This document shows positions 17,075 through 26,601 of a stretch of DNA of 64,000 bases, one piece after another. This stretch comes from Bacillota bacterium (lineage in GTDB: Bacteria; Bacillota; UBA4882; UBA10575). A model generated the notes under the pieces. The model worked only from the letters and a program-made list of their open reading frames with translations, ran no database searches and was not told the DNA's origin. A program made the translations under genes and the position numbers. The stretch lies in NCBI GenBank assembly GCA_012727895.1, contig JAAYGG010000040.1:1-64000 (forward strand), read 5' to 3'. Position 1 is the first letter of the stretch, and each line of letters starts with the position of its first letter.

Positions 17075-18682
17075 TTGGATAAAAACAAACTGCTGCCAAC
17101 TGTCGCTTATTTTTGTATGGAATTCGGGCTGCATGAGGATTTGCCCATCTATTCTGGGGGATTGGGAATTCTGGCCGGTGACTACTTGAAAGCGGCCCAC
17201 GAAGAAAACCTGCCCGTTGTTGGCGTGGGAATACTCTGGCGCAAAGGATACACCCGGCAATTGATAAATGAAGAGGGCTCTCCGTACGATCTGGAGGAGA
17301 GGTATTCCTTTGACGCCCTGCAGGACACTGGGATCAAAGTCCAGGTGGAAATCGAAGACCAACCGGTAACCTGCAAAGTCTGGCTGGTGGACCGGTTTGG
17401 CAACGCCCCCCTCTACCTGCTCGACGCCGATCTGCCGGAGAATAAAAATCCCTGGTTAACCCATCATCTCTACCGCGGGGATCCCACCGGGCGGGTCAGC
17501 CAGGAGATGATCCTGGGGATCGGGGGGATCCGGGCGCTGCGTGCCCTGAAACTCGATGTTGACATCTATCATTTTAATGAAGGCCATGCGGTCCTGGCAG
17601 GGGTGGAACTGATCCGGGAAAAGATGGCGCAAGGCGCCTCCTTTGACGAGGCCTTTGCGGAAACCAGGAAAGAGATCGTCTTTACCACGCACACACCCGT
17701 TCCCGCCGGCAATGAAGAGCACCCGCACGGTCTTCTTTGCTCCCTGGGTGCATACAACGGCCTTAATTATGAGCAGATGAAGCGGCTCGGCGGGGACCCG
17801 TTCAACATGACCGTGGCCGGCCTCCGCCTGGCCCGCCTTACCAACGCCGTTTCGCAGTTGCACCGGGAAACAGCCAAAAAAATGTGGCAAAATGTCGACG
17901 ATACCAGTGAAATAATAGGGATTACCAACGGCGTTCACAGGAGGACCTGGCAGGATCCGGAGATTTACCGGGCTTACCTGGAAGAAGAAAACCTCCGGCC
18001 TATTCACCAGAGGAACAAGGAAAAGCTCCTGGCGGAGATCCGCCGGCAGACCGGGCGCGATCTCGATCCCAACGTGCTTTTGGTCGGCTTTGCCCGCCGG
18101 GCGGCCACTTATAAAAGGGGCGATCTCATCTACAACAACCGCGAACGTCTCCTGCCTTTCCTGGCCGGGAGAAAGCTCCACCTGGTTTTCGCCGGTAAGG
18201 CCCACCCGCAGGATGAAGCCGGAAAAGAGACGGTCCGCCGGATCATCGCCTTGACCCGGGAATACCCGGAAAGCATAGTCTTCTTAGAGAACTACAACAT
18301 GCGCCTGGGCAAACTCCTGACCCAGGGGGTTGATGTCTGGTTAAACAGCCCCCGCCGTCCGATGGAGGCCTGCGGTACTTCAGGGATGAAGGCGGCGCTC
18401 AACGGCACGCTCAACCTGAGCACCCTGGACGGTTGGTGGGCGGAGGGCTGCCTGCACGGGATCAACGGCTGGCAGTTCGGGGAGGGCTATGAAGGGCCCG
18501 ACCAGGATACAGTGGACCAGAACGCCCTTTTCCAGGTCTTGGAGCACCAGGTGTTGCCGGTCTATTACCGGCAACCGGAACGCTGGGAAGGGATGATGCG
18601 TCACGCCGTGGAAAGCGCCATCAACCATTTCACCGCCCGGCGCATGGTCCGGGATTACTATGAAAAGCTCTACCTGGCATAG
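17075..18682 (+). CDS. glgP: Alpha-glucan (glycogen) phosphorylase, short GT35 type
   Basis: Phosphorolyses alpha-1,4-glucan to glucose 1-phosphate using pyridoxal phosphate. 535 aa, much shorter than the 800-aa classic enzymes but equal to the compact bacterial/archaeal GT35 form. Motifs: YFCMEFGLHEDLPIYSGGLG at the N-terminus, FNEGHA, a THTPVPAGNE segment, GITNGVH, and the PLP block GTSGMKAALNGTLN with Lys439 as the cofactor lysine. The start is TTG at 17075, eight bases from AGGAGG; the TTG three codons earlier abuts that site. It is the only plus-strand gene in the window and faces glyS tail to tail. The GH13 gene on the other side of ileS probably works on the same polymer. Confidence 0.95.
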   Translation: MDKNKLLPTVAYFCMEFGLHEDLPIYSGGLGILAGDYLKAAHEENLPVVGVGILWRKGYTRQLINEEGSPYDLEERYSFDALQDTGIKVQVEIEDQPVTCKVWLVDRFGNAPLYLLDADLPENKNPWLTHHLYRGDPTGRVSQEMILGIGGIRALRALKLDVDIYHFNEGHAVLAGVELIREKMAQGASFDEAFAETRKEIVFTTHTPVPAGNEEHPHGLLCSLGAYNGLNYEQMKRLGGDPFNMTVAGLRLARLTNAVSQLHRETAKKMWQNVDDTSEIIGITNGVHRRTWQDPEIYRAYLEEENLRPIHQRNKEKLLAEIRRQTGRDLDPNVLLVGFARRAATYKRGDLIYNNRERLLPFLAGRKLHLVFAGKAHPQDEAGKETVRRIIALTREYPESIVFLENYNMRLGKLLTQGVDVWLNSPRRPMEACGTSGMKAALNGTLNLSTLDGWWAEGCLHGINGWQFGEGYEGPDQDTVDQNALFQVLEHQVLPVYYRQPERWEGMMRHAVESAINHFTARRMVRDYYEKLYLA

Positions 18683-18690
18683 ACAGAGTA

Positions 18691-18774
18691 GACAGGGGAC
18701 GGTTCCTTGTCCTAAGAAAACCGTCCCCTCCAGCCATTCATTGCGAGGACAGGGAACAGTCCCCTGTCCTTTTT
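18691..18774 (+). terminator. Two nested hairpins ending glgP, with GGGGACGG repeat sequence
   Basis: First hairpin: AGGGGACGGTT at 18694-18704 pairs with AACCGTCCCCT at 18719-18729. Second: AGGACAGGG at 18746-18754 pairs with CCCTGTCCT and is followed by TTTTT, a proper terminator. The second runs into the glyS stop codon, so it lies at the convergent junction. Confidence 0.75.
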
Positions 18775-20092
18775 AAAACCCCAGTTTTTCCCGGAGCACC
18801 GGCACCAGTTCGGCTACGGGGATCCGGATCTGTTCCATGGTGTCCCGGTCCCGGATGGTTACCGCCTTGTCCTCCAGGGAATCGAAGTCAACGGTAACAC
18901 AGTAGGGGGTCCCGATCTCATCCTGCCGCCGGTAACGGCGGCCGATGGACTTGGCATCATCATAGGTGGTCATCCAATGACGCGCCAGTTCGCTCCGGAT
19001 CTCCTTGGCCATGGCCACCAGGGGTTCCTTCCGGGAAAGCGGCAAGACCGCTACCTTGATCGGGGCCAATTCCGGGTGGAAACGCAAGACCACACGGATT
19101 TCGTCCTTATCCGGCTCTTCATGGTAGGCGTCGAGGAGGAAGCATAAGGTGGCCCGGTCCGCGCCGGCGGACGGCTCAATTACATACGGGAAATAGTGTT
19201 CCCCTGTTTCCTGATCAAAATAATCCAGGTGTACGCCGCTGGTTTCAGAATGCCGCCGCAGGTCAAAATCGGTCCGGTTCGCGACCCCCTCCAACTCCGA
19301 CCAGCCCATCGGGAAGAGATATTCAATGTCACAACATTTCTTGGCGTAATGGGCAAGTTCATCGGGGGTGTGCTCCCGGATGCGCAGGCGTTCCGGGTTG
19401 ACTCCCAGGTTGATATACCAGTTATACCTTTCCTTCAGCCAGTGGTCGAAGAACTCCTCATCCGTACCGGGCTGGACAAAATATTCAATCTCCATCTGCT
19501 CAAATTCCCTGGTCCGGAAGATGAAGTTCCCGGGGGTGATCTCATTGCGGAAGGATTTGCCGATCTGGGCCACCCCAAACGGGAGCTTCTTTCGTGTACT
19601 ATTCAGAACATTTAAAAAGTTAACAAAAATTCCTTGCGCCGTTTCCGGCCGCAGGTAAACAATGGCTGCCTCATCCTCCACCGGCCCCAGATGGGTACGG
19701 AACATCAGGTTAAACTTACGGGGCTCGGTAAGCTCCCCGCCGCATTCCGGGCATTTCTCCCCGCTTATGTGGTCGGCGCGGAACCGCTGCTTACAACTTT
19801 TACAATCCACCAGCGGGTCGGTGAACCCCTCCACATGCCCGCTGGCCTCCCAGACCCGGGGATGCATCAAGATCCCGGCATCCAACCCGACCATATCATC
19901 CCTTTGCTGGACCACCCGCTTCCACCAGGCGCGCTTCACATTATTCTTTAACTCCACTCCCAGGGGACCATAATCCCAGCAGCTGTTAAGCCCGCCATAG
20001 ATTTCACTGTTGGGAAAGATGAAGCCCCTCCTTTTTGCCAGGGAGACGATCTTTTCCATGGTTGTTGTCGGCTGAATTCCTTCGTTTTTCAT
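18773..20092 (-). CDS. glyS: Glycyl-tRNA synthetase, dimeric class II type
   Basis: Charges tRNA-Gly. 439 aa, matching the alpha2-type enzyme rather than the alpha2beta2 pair. Class II features: [20 protein letters not shown] at the start, a zinc-like CKSCKQ...CPEC insert, motif 2 [19 protein letters not shown], and motif 3 near [16 protein letters not shown]. The C-terminal anticodon domain starts about residue 345 ([12 protein letters not shown]). The ATG at 20092 has GAGGAGG six bases upstream, so the five-codon longer frame is not used. It is convergent with glgP. Confidence 0.96.
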   Translation of the reverse strand: MKNEGIQPTTTMEKIVSLAKRRGFIFPNSEIYGGLNSCWDYGPLGVELKNNVKRAWWKRVVQQRDDMVGLDAGILMHPRVWEASGHVEGFTDPLVDCKSCKQRFRADHISGEKCPECGGELTEPRKFNLMFRTHLGPVEDEAAIVYLRPETAQGIFVNFLNVLNSTRKKLPFGVAQIGKSFRNEITPGNFIFRTREFEQMEIEYFVQPGTDEEFFDHWLKERYNWYINLGVNPERLRIREHTPDELAHYAKKCCDIEYLFPMGWSELEGVANRTDFDLRRHSETSGVHLDYFDQETGEHYFPYVIEPSAGADRATLCFLLDAYHEEPDKDEIRVVLRFHPELAPIKVAVLPLSRKEPLVAMAKEIRSELARHWMTTYDDAKSIGRRYRRQDEIGTPYCVTVDFDSLEDKAVTIRDRDTMEQIRIPVAELVPVLREKLGF

Positions 20093-20134
20093 TCCTATCC
20101 TCCTCACAAAAGCTTTCCTGCCTATTATGAAATC

Positions 20135-20749
20135 CTATATGTTAATAGAAAATAACGCCGGTGTAATAAAAATCTCAATGATCGCGGCCGCCAGGAGCAG
20201 GAAGAACACCAGCGGAAATAAGGAAACGAAATCTTTCATATTGGCGAAAAAACCCGGGGAGTTCCGGAGCCGTAGCCAACCCAGCCAGTTCCTGCTCCCC
20301 CAGATCATCCCCATGGCGGCGATGAGGAGAATCCCGGCAAGCTCAAAGATGCCGTGGGGAAGCAGGCCAAGAAAAAAGCGGTCTTTTGCCATAAGCTTAT
20401 TAAACTCAAAATAGCCGGCGGTCATCCCGGCAATCATGCCGTGGCCGCTGATAACAAGCGGTGGGAAGAAGGGGAAAACTCCCCCCAAAAAAAGCATGAC
20501 CGCCCCGGACTGCAGGTTATTGATGAAAACCCATCCGGTCAAAAACAGCCGGTTTCTCCCGCCCCCCCGGATGACCGGTTCGCCCAGGTTTTTAAAGAAC
20601 ATCTCTGTTAACTCGGCCACCTGTGCCTGGTTTTGCCGCCATGCCCCGTAGCCTAAACCAACCCCTAAAACAAAAAAGAAAAGCAACAAAGCGAGGGTCA
20701 TGCGGAAACCCTGTGAAAAACAGGAGGAGAGCTTTGTCTTGGTTTCCAA
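20135..20749 (-). CDS. spoIIM: Stage II sporulation protein M
   Basis: 204 aa integral membrane protein with about five membrane segments. The block LLPHGIFELAGILLIAAMG near residue 120-140 is the family hallmark, preceded by NNLQSGAVMLFLGG. SpoIIM joins SpoIID and SpoIIP to drive peptidoglycan remodelling during engulfment of the forespore. The best start is TTG at 20749 with AAGGA eleven bases upstream, which is a weak assignment; an internal ATG at residue 17 (MTLALLL) is possible. Its partners SpoIID and SpoIIP are not in the window. Confidence 0.9.
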   Translation of the reverse strand: METKTKLSSCFSQGFRMTLALLLFFFVLGVGLGYGAWRQNQAQVAELTEMFFKNLGEPVIRGGGRNRLFLTGWVFINNLQSGAVMLFLGGVFPFFPPLVISGHGMIAGMTAGYFEFNKLMAKDRFFLGLLPHGIFELAGILLIAAMGMIWGSRNWLGWLRLRNSPGFFANMKDFVSLFPLVFFLLLAAAIIEIFITPALFSINI

Positions 20750-20900
20750 CTATTGCACCGTCCTTGATTCAAGAAATAACCCCTCGCAGCCTAAGGGCGA
20801 GAGGCGGCCTCGCGCGCGCAATTGACCTTACCTGCACAAATTCTCTCTGTGCATATGAAGGTGCGTATAGAAAAAGTATAACAGAATTTAAAGGCCGGTG

Positions 20901-21299
20901 TCAATCGGTACCCGCCGGCTGTTCCCTTTCTTTATCTGCAAGATCACCTTCTGCCTTATCCACTTCAATCCGGTACTTGGCAGCCAACGCCGCCACTGCA
21001 CCAACCAGGGTCAGATGCGGGGCCAGGGCAGCCCCGACCACCCCGGCGGTAACAGGGATTTCCACCAGAACCTGGTCTCCCTTGCGAACCCGGATTTTGC
21101 TGCGGTTTCCCTCTTCCCAAAGCTTTTGCAGTTTCTCCATGAATTCGCGGCTGGGACCGTTCTTGGCCCGCTTTTCCAGTAAAATCAGGGCTTCCACCAG
21201 ATTCCCGGAGGTTTCATCCAGCGCCTTCCGGGCTTCCTCATAACTTACCGGGAATCGCCTGCGAATCTCCTCGATCTTCCCCAGCAATTCATCGGACAT
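20901..21299 (-). CDS. DUF4342-domain protein with N-terminal UBA-like helices
   Basis: 132 aa from the ATG at 21299, which has GGGAGGTG seven bases upstream; a longer frame to 21380 lacks support. Residues 1-45 (SYEEARKALDETSGNLVEAL) look like a UBA/TS-N helical module, as in EF-Ts. Residues about 70-115 hold the DUF4342 signature KIRVRKGDQVLVEIPVTAGV followed by a hydrophobic stretch. The family is of unknown function and is common in Firmicutes. It is a single gene between recO and spoIIM. Confidence 0.8.
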   Translation of the reverse strand: MSDELLGKIEEIRRRFPVSYEEARKALDETSGNLVEALILLEKRAKNGPSREFMEKLQKLWEEGNRSKIRVRKGDQVLVEIPVTAGVVGAALAPHLTLVGAVAALAAKYRIEVDKAEGDLADKEREQPAGTD

Positions 21300-21406
21300 T
21301 TTTTCACACCTCCCACCGGTAGCCTGCCCCGGAAGGAGGTTGGGCATGCTGGAAAGAACCGTGCATACCTGCAATTTCATATGAGATCCTTAATAGAATT
21401 GCGTAC

Positions 21407-22159
21407 TTAGATTGAGAGGATAGATTGTAAAAAGCCTAAAGATTTTATGGGTTTCTCACTCCGGTATTCCAGGAAAGCCGTTAACGCCCCTTCAACCTCT
21501 CGCTGTAAAGCTGCAGGGACCTCCCAGGTAATTACCGACCGCAGATCGGCCGTGAGCAATTTCCGCATCAGTTCCAACCCGCCGGCAGAGAGCGCCAGCG
21601 GTTTGATCTCCGCCTCATCTTTGCAGGAGAAACAGAGCACACCCCCACTGTCGGGAGAAAACCCGCCCGGCGCCCCCTCCAGGGAACCACCGCACCGGGC
21701 GCAGGCCGTCAGTTCGGGAAGGTAACCAAGGTACTGCATGGCCCGCAGTTCAAAGGCCCTGGACAAAAGGACCGGGTCTTCCGCTTTCTCCAGAACCGTC
21801 AGGCCGGCCAAGGAAAAGAGGAAGAGACCGGTATTCTCCTCTTCCAGCGGGAGAAGGAGATCGAGGAACTCCGACCAGAATGAGGCATAAGCCATTTTCA
21901 CCAGATTCTCCCGGATGAGGCCAAAGGATTTGATAATCTCGGCCTGGCTCAACTGGTCAAGGCTTTTCCCGGCAAAAATCAAGACCTTTAAATAAGTGAA
22001 GGGTTGGGAGGCGGCGGCCAGGCGGTTGCGGGGACGCCGGGCGCCGCGGGCCACCACTTCAATTTTCCCCCGGTCCCTGGTTAACAGGGTTAAAATCTTA
22101 TCCGCCTCGCCCAGGGGGCGGGTGCGGAGGACAATCCCATCGGTCCGGTACAGGTTCAT
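21407..22159 (-). CDS. recO: DNA repair protein RecO
   Basis: Helps RecR load RecA onto SSB-coated DNA in the RecFOR pathway. 250 aa. The N-terminal OB fold opens YRTDGIVLRTRPLGEADKIL, which is diagnostic, and residues about 150-180 carry the zinc site CARCGG...CFSC of Firmicute RecO. The ATG follows GGAGGTG. It starts 4 bp after the small DUF2905 gene, so they are co-transcribed. Confidence 0.95.
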   Translation of the reverse strand: MNLYRTDGIVLRTRPLGEADKILTLLTRDRGKIEVVARGARRPRNRLAAASQPFTYLKVLIFAGKSLDQLSQAEIIKSFGLIRENLVKMAYASFWSEFLDLLLPLEEENTGLFLFSLAGLTVLEKAEDPVLLSRAFELRAMQYLGYLPELTACARCGGSLEGAPGGFSPDSGGVLCFSCKDEAEIKPLALSAGGLELMRKLLTADLRSVITWEVPAALQREVEGALTAFLEYRSEKPIKSLGFLQSILSI

Positions 22160-22163
22160 TTTT

Positions 22164-22391
22164 TCACCTCCGGGAGAAAATTGCCAGCAAGAGACTGAGC
22201 AAAAGGCTCAAGAGCAAAGAGGTGCCAAGAGGGAAATAGAAAACGAACCTCTCCCTCTTGATGACGATATCCCCGGGAAGGCGGCCCAGCCCCGGGATCC
22301 GGTCCCCCAAAAGAAAGAGGGCGCCCAGGACCAGCAAAAAAATCCCGGCAATAACCAGCAACCGGCCTATAGCTGCAAAATTGTTTCCCAT
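22164..22391 (-). CDS. DUF2905 small membrane protein
   Basis: 75 aa from the ATG at 22391, with AGGAGG nine bases upstream. Two membrane segments flank a polar loop GRLPGDIVIKRERFVFYFP, the signature of DUF2905, a family of unknown function. It is sandwiched between queH and recO on the same strand. An extended frame to 22445 has no ribosome site. Confidence 0.85.
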   Translation of the reverse strand: MGNNFAAIGRLLVIAGIFLLVLGALFLLGDRIPGLGRLPGDIVIKRERFVFYFPLGTSLLLSLLLSLLLAIFSRR

Positions 22392-22454
22392 TGAGAATAG
22401 CCTCCTGCTTAACCAGTAAAACCGCTCACGGCGGTTTCTATCCACCCTTGAGGG

Positions 22455-23000
22455 TCAGCTGTTCTTTGGCGGCTTGTAATAACGATCCCGTTCACTGTAG
22501 ATACACCCGCAATAAGGCTGGCGGTAAAGCCCGAGTTCCCGGGAGAGCTCCCGGCTCCTCCGGTACCCCGGGCGCAGGTCCTCGCCGTAGAAGTTTAACC
22601 CGTATTTCCGGGCCAGGTCCTCCCCGGTCCGGCAGATCCCCTCAATCTGCTGGTAAGGACTGATCAAAAGGGTGGTCCCAAACCATTTAAACCCCAACTC
22701 CTTGGCTTTGCGCGCCGTCTTTTCCAGCCGCATTGCATAGCAAAGCGGGCACCGTTCGTTCTCCTTCTCCACCACCATCCGGAGAAAACCGGAAAGGTCG
22801 TATTCTTCCTCAAGCAAAAGGGGGAGCCCTTTTATTTCCGCAAAATCCTCCAGGGTCTCTTTTCTCTTCTGCCACTCCCGGTAGGGGTGGATATTGGGGT
22901 TATAATAATACATCAGCGGGGCATAACCCGCAGCCGCCAGGTGTTCCGTGGTGTAGGTGGCGCATGGCCCGCAACAGGTATGCAGTAAAATATCTTTCAT
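22455..23000 (-). CDS. queH: Epoxyqueuosine reductase QueH
   Basis: Reduces epoxyqueuosine to queuosine in tRNA, replacing QueG in many anaerobes. 181 aa. The Cys pairs that hold the [4Fe-4S] cluster and metal are visible: HTCCGPC at 7-13, CPLCYAMR in the middle, and YCGCIYS near the C-terminus. The YYNPNIHPYREW block is typical. The ATG at 23000 follows AGGGG. It lies just before DUF2905 and after ruvB, probably in one long DNA-repair/tRNA operon. Confidence 0.92.
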   Translation of the reverse strand: MKDILLHTCCGPCATYTTEHLAAAGYAPLMYYYNPNIHPYREWQKRKETLEDFAEIKGLPLLLEEEYDLSGFLRMVVEKENERCPLCYAMRLEKTARKAKELGFKWFGTTLLISPYQQIEGICRTGEDLARKYGLNFYGEDLRPGYRRSRELSRELGLYRQPYCGCIYSERDRYYKPPKNS

Positions 23001-23116
23001 TGATAATCTACCCCTAAAATTCCTGCTCCCGTTCACTCGACAGTTCCTTTTTTCCTCGCAACAAAACTCCTCCGTTCCTTCGTTAACGGGTAAATTGATT
23101 ACCCGGTTATGCCCGG

Positions 23117-24163
23117 CTAAAACTGGAGGCGGCCTTGGAGGTCCCCGGTGGCCTCCGGCTCCAAGCCAAGGTGTTCCCGGCCCAACCTGGTGATTACCCT
23201 TCCCCTGGGGGTCCGCTGCAAGAACCCGATCTGCAGGAGGTAGGGTTCGTAAACATCCTCAATCGTCTCCACTGCCTCCTGGGTCGCCGCGGCCAGGGTT
23301 TCCACACCCACGGGGCCGCCGTCGAACTTCCCGGCGATGGTCTCAAGGAGCAGCCGGTCCACCCGGTCCAGGCCCATGGGATCGACCTCCAGAAGGTCCA
23401 GGCCCTTACGGGCGATGGCGGCGGTAATCACCCCTTCCCCTTTGACCTGGGCATAATCCCGCACCCTTTTCAAAAGCCGGTTGGCAATCCGCGGCGTCCC
23501 CCGGGCCCTTGCCGCCAATTCCCGGGCGCCCTCCTTTTCAATGGGGATCGCCAGGATGGAGGCGGCCCGGCAAATGATCTCTTGCAGTTCCTCACAGGTG
23601 TAATACTCCAGGCGGTTGATGATGCCAAAGCGGTCCCTCAGCGGCGCAGAAAGCGCGCCTGCCCTGGTGGTGGCCCCCACCAGGGTAAAGCGGGGAAGAT
23701 CAATCCGGACCGAACGGGCGCTCGGCCCCTTCCCGATTATTATATCCAGGGCAAACTCCTCCATTGCCGGGTAAAGGATCTCCTCCACCGTTCTGTTCAA
23801 ACGATGAACTTCATCGATAAATAAGACCGCATGGGGTTCCAGGTTGGTGAGGATTGCCGCCAGATCGCCGGGGCGCTCAATCACCGGCCCGGAAGTAACA
23901 TAGATCTGCACTCCCAGTTCGGCGGCGATGATATGGGCCAGGGTGGTTTTGCCCAACCCCGGCGGGCCGTAAAGGAGGACATGGTCCAAGGCCTCCCGCC
24001 GCTTGCGGGCGGCCTCGATAAAGATGGCCAGGTTCTCTTTGACCCGGGTCTGCCCGATATATTCCGTCAAGCTCCGCGGGCGCAGAGCAACATCAATTTC
24101 CGAATCCTCTTCCCGTCTTTGCGGGCTGACAAAACGGGGTTCATCCATATGCGGTTCAACCAT
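23117..24163 (-). CDS. ruvB: Holliday junction branch migration ATPase RuvB
   Basis: 348 aa AAA+ motor that drives branch migration with RuvA. Walker [13 protein letters not shown] near residue 60, Walker B FIDEVHRL near 110, sensor 1 GATTRAG, arginine finger PLRDRFGI, and a C-terminal winged helix ending [11 protein letters not shown]. It follows ruvA by 31 bp. The ATG at 24163 is preferred over the adjacent TTG at 24166; GAGAGGAA lies upstream of both. Confidence 0.97.
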   Translation of the reverse strand: MVEPHMDEPRFVSPQRREEDSEIDVALRPRSLTEYIGQTRVKENLAIFIEAARKRREALDHVLLYGPPGLGKTTLAHIIAAELGVQIYVTSGPVIERPGDLAAILTNLEPHAVLFIDEVHRLNRTVEEILYPAMEEFALDIIIGKGPSARSVRIDLPRFTLVGATTRAGALSAPLRDRFGIINRLEYYTCEELQEIICRAASILAIPIEKEGARELAARARGTPRIANRLLKRVRDYAQVKGEGVITAAIARKGLDLLEVDPMGLDRVDRLLLETIAGKFDGGPVGVETLAAATQEAVETIEDVYEPYLLQIGFLQRTPRGRVITRLGREHLGLEPEATGDLQGRLQF

Positions 24164-24194
24164 CAATCTTCACTTCCTCTCCGGCCTCCCGGTA

Positions 24195-24788
24195 CTATCG
24201 CTCTTTCGCCAGTCTTTTTAAGGACTCACGGACCAGTTCCGGAACGGTTAAATCCGGATTTTCCCGCCAAACCTTTTCCACGACGCCGGTGGCTGTCGCG
24301 CTGGAATAGCCAAGGGCTTCCAGGGCGGCCATAGCATCGGCCAGCGGTAATCCGGCGCCGGCCGGTTCCCCGTCTTTCCTCTCTTCTTTCCGCAGGCGGG
24401 TTTTTAGCTCCAGGATCAGTCTTTGGGCGCTCTTCAGACCAATCCCCGGAACCTGGCGCAGGACGGCGGTATCCTCCATCATGATTGCCTGGTGAAATTG
24501 GGCCGGCGACAGCACGGAAAAGATGGCCAGCGCGGTTTTGGGCCCGATACCGGAGACTGTAATCGCCTGGGTAAAAAGGGCTTTTTCTTCCGGATTAAGA
24601 AAGCCGTATAAGGCCATGGCGTCGTCTTTGTGATGGAGATAGGTATGGAGTAAGACCTCCCCTTCCGCCCGGGACAATTCTTCCAAGGCTCTCAAGGGAA
24701 GGAAAACCTGAAACCCGACGCCGTTTACTTCTAAAATACAATGGTCCCCTGCCACCTGCCGGACCCGTCCCCGTAAAGTCGCAAGCAT
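24195..24788 (-). CDS. ruvA: Holliday junction DNA-binding protein RuvA
   Basis: 197 aa. The N-terminal OB fold has GRVRQV...LEVNGVGFQVFLP, helix-hairpin-helix motifs lie at TVSGIGPKTAL and QVPGIGLKSAQRLILELK, and the C-terminal third domain (ADAMAALEALGYSS) contacts RuvB. It binds the junction and recruits RuvB. The ATG at 24788 matches the family N-terminus and lies 14 bp after the ruvC stop; the longer frame starting inside ruvC is not needed. Confidence 0.96.
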   Translation of the reverse strand: MLATLRGRVRQVAGDHCILEVNGVGFQVFLPLRALEELSRAEGEVLLHTYLHHKDDAMALYGFLNPEEKALFTQAITVSGIGPKTALAIFSVLSPAQFHQAIMMEDTAVLRQVPGIGLKSAQRLILELKTRLRKEERKDGEPAGAGLPLADAMAALEALGYSSATATGVVEKVWRENPDLTVPELVRESLKRLAKER

Positions 24789-24802
24789 CGTTCCAACACC
24801 CT

Positions 24803-25306
24803 TTACTCGCGCATTCGGCACGCATGCGGATTATATTTCAGCCGGGAATGGGCATGACAAATAGCCACCGCCAGTGCATCGGCGGCATCATCCGGTTTGG
24901 GCGGCCGGGCCAGGCCCAGTAAGACCTTTACCATCTCCTGAACCTGTCTTTTTTCCGCCCGTCCATAACCGACAACCGCCATTTTTACCTGGAGAGGTGT
25001 ATACTCCTCCACCCGCAGGTCTGCTTGGGCTGCGGCAAGCATCACCACTCCCCTGGCCTGGCCGACCGCCAGGACACTCCTGGAGTTTTTATTAAAGAAC
25101 AACTCCTCAATGGCGATCTCGTCCGGCCGGTAATTCTTGAGCAAGGCCCCGACCTCCCGGTGAATCTGGAGGAGGCGTTCGGCATCGGGAACCTCCGGCT
25201 CAGTCCTGATCACCCCAAACTCCAGGAGGCGCAGGCGGGAGCCCTCCTGCTCCAAAAGGCCAAACCCCGTAATTGCCGTTCCGGGATCAATTCCCATAAT
25301 CCTCAT
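24803..25306 (-). CDS. ruvC: Holliday junction resolvase RuvC
   Basis: 167 aa endonuclease that cuts four-way junctions. The catalytic acids are in MGIDPGT (Asp7), AIEELFF (Glu), and the C-terminal PDDAADALA (Asp pair). The ATG at 25306 follows AGGTGG with short spacing; the second ATG (MGID) is possible. It heads the ruvC-ruvA-ruvB order usual in Firmicutes. The normal upstream neighbour yebC is not here. Confidence 0.96.
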   Translation of the reverse strand: MRIMGIDPGTAITGFGLLEQEGSRLRLLEFGVIRTEPEVPDAERLLQIHREVGALLKNYRPDEIAIEELFFNKNSRSVLAVGQARGVVMLAAAQADLRVEEYTPLQVKMAVVGYGRAEKRQVQEMVKVLLGLARPPKPDDAADALAVAICHAHSRLKYNPHACRMRE

Positions 25307-25545
25307 TATACCACCTGTTTCTGATTTCGGCATAATTCACGGTAATCCTGCTTTGACGGCGCCCGATTAATTTGTCGTGTAAAACCTGTACAGGCGGCGG
25401 AAGGACCAGCCATAAGAGTGGCAGGAGAAGCCTGTCCACCATTCTTGCCCGGCCGGGAATTACCCTCATTGATGTTACTTCATGTTACTTCCGTGACGGT
25501 TATTTCCTTGGCGTTACCCTTCCCTGGGGCTGATCTTCTCCCGGG

Positions 25546-26145
25546 TTACTCCTCCGTTTGTTCTTTTTCCACCCTTTCCACCACCCCCAAAGGCTCGTCG
25601 GTATAAAGTTCGTTATAAGACTCTTCGCCTCCGAGGTCCTGGGGGGAATCGGCCGTCCCGTACCGGTAAAGCTGCTCCTGGATCTCTTCCCGGTCCAGAC
25701 CCGGGTCATCCCCACCGGGATCGGTCAGGTGGGCGTCGAGGATCTCCTCTTCCACCGGGCGCTCACTCCTCCTGTTTTCCTCTTTTTCCAACCGTTCCTG
25801 GCAAGCAAGGCAATTAACGGCATAAGGAAGGGCCTCCAGCCTTGCCAGGGGGATTTCCTCCCCGCAAACCATGCAACTACCGTAGTCGCCCCGGTCGATC
25901 CTTTCCAAGGCCTCATCGATCTTGGCCCGCAGCAACCGTTTGGCGTCTTGCAGCCCCAGGTCTTTTCCCCTTTCGTAGGTTTCCGTCCCGAGATCCGCCG
26001 GGTGGTTATCGTAAGCCGAAAGCTCTTGGGTGGAGCCGGTCAGGCTTTCTTCAAAGCCCAAGTGCCCGTGGTCATGACCCTCGTCCATCTTTTTTCTCTC
26101 CAGAAGCAGACGCTTTTTGAAATGGTAAAGATCCTTCTTCTCCAT
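25546..26145 (-). CDS. TraR/DksA-type zinc-finger protein (YteA-like)
   Basis: 199 aa. A coiled-coil-prone N-terminus (KKRLLLERKKMDEG) is followed by DAKRLLRAKIDEALERIDRG and the zinc finger CMVCGEEIPLARLEALPYAV...CLAC, the DksA/TraR signature. The C-terminal 70 residues are acidic, as in the YteA family of sporulation-linked Bacillus proteins. DksA relatives act on RNA polymerase, but whether this one does is unknown. The start ATG follows AAGGAG at nine bases. Confidence 0.86.
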   Translation of the reverse strand: MEKKDLYHFKKRLLLERKKMDEGHDHGHLGFEESLTGSTQELSAYDNHPADLGTETYERGKDLGLQDAKRLLRAKIDEALERIDRGDYGSCMVCGEEIPLARLEALPYAVNCLACQERLEKEENRRSERPVEEEILDAHLTDPGGDDPGLDREEIQEQLYRYGTADSPQDLGGEESYNELYTDEPLGVVERVEKEQTEE

Positions 26146-26209
26146 GGCCAAACGCTCCTTTCTTCCCTACGGTAATGCCGTTTTAATCCAGGCACTTTAC
26201 CCCCCGTCC

Positions 26210-26524
26210 CTACCTGGGCAAATCCGCCAGTTGTTCTTCGACCAGCCGGATGACCTCCGCTATAAACCTGCTGATCAAAGGCAGGTTCAGGCTGGCGATC
26301 CGCGCCATGACCGCCAAAAAAAGGGCGGTCAGAAGGGTCAGCCCGAGGGCAATACCAAAACCCCTGGCCAGACCGGCCAAGAAATTCAAGTAGAACAAAC
26401 GAAAGGGGCTCCCCAAGATCTCGCCCCAGTAATGCAGGTTACTCCTGAGCAGCAACCGGTTTAAAGTCTCGACCTGGTGTTGTAAGCCCCGCCGGTTCTT
26501 CATTTGCCAACGGCGGCCAGGCAT
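26210..26524 (-). CDS. DUF5665-like small membrane protein
   Basis: 104 aa with one strong membrane segment (GIALGLTLLTALFLAVMARI, about residues 58-77) preceded by a positively charged amphipathic region and followed by a helical tail FIAEVIRLVEEQ. It fits the DUF5665 pattern, function unknown. The ATG at 26524 overlaps GGTGAGGAG with tight spacing; the ATG eight codons later (MKNRRG) is an alternative. Confidence 0.65.
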   Translation of the reverse strand: MPGRRWQMKNRRGLQHQVETLNRLLLRSNLHYWGEILGSPFRLFYLNFLAGLARGFGIALGLTLLTALFLAVMARIASLNLPLISRFIAEVIRLVEEQLADLPR

Positions 26525-26601
26525 CTCCTCACCCCGGGTTTAATTTACCCTCCTTTTCTCCCAACGGGAATGGGAATGATTGGCGGTAATGCGGCGCGGC
26601 G

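Noticed and set aside
25287-25469. 60-codon minus frame upstream of ruvC
   Set aside because: It overlaps the ruvC start, has a hydrophobic LLLPLLWLVLPPP stretch but no good ribosome site or recognisable family. Possibly a leader peptide, not supported.
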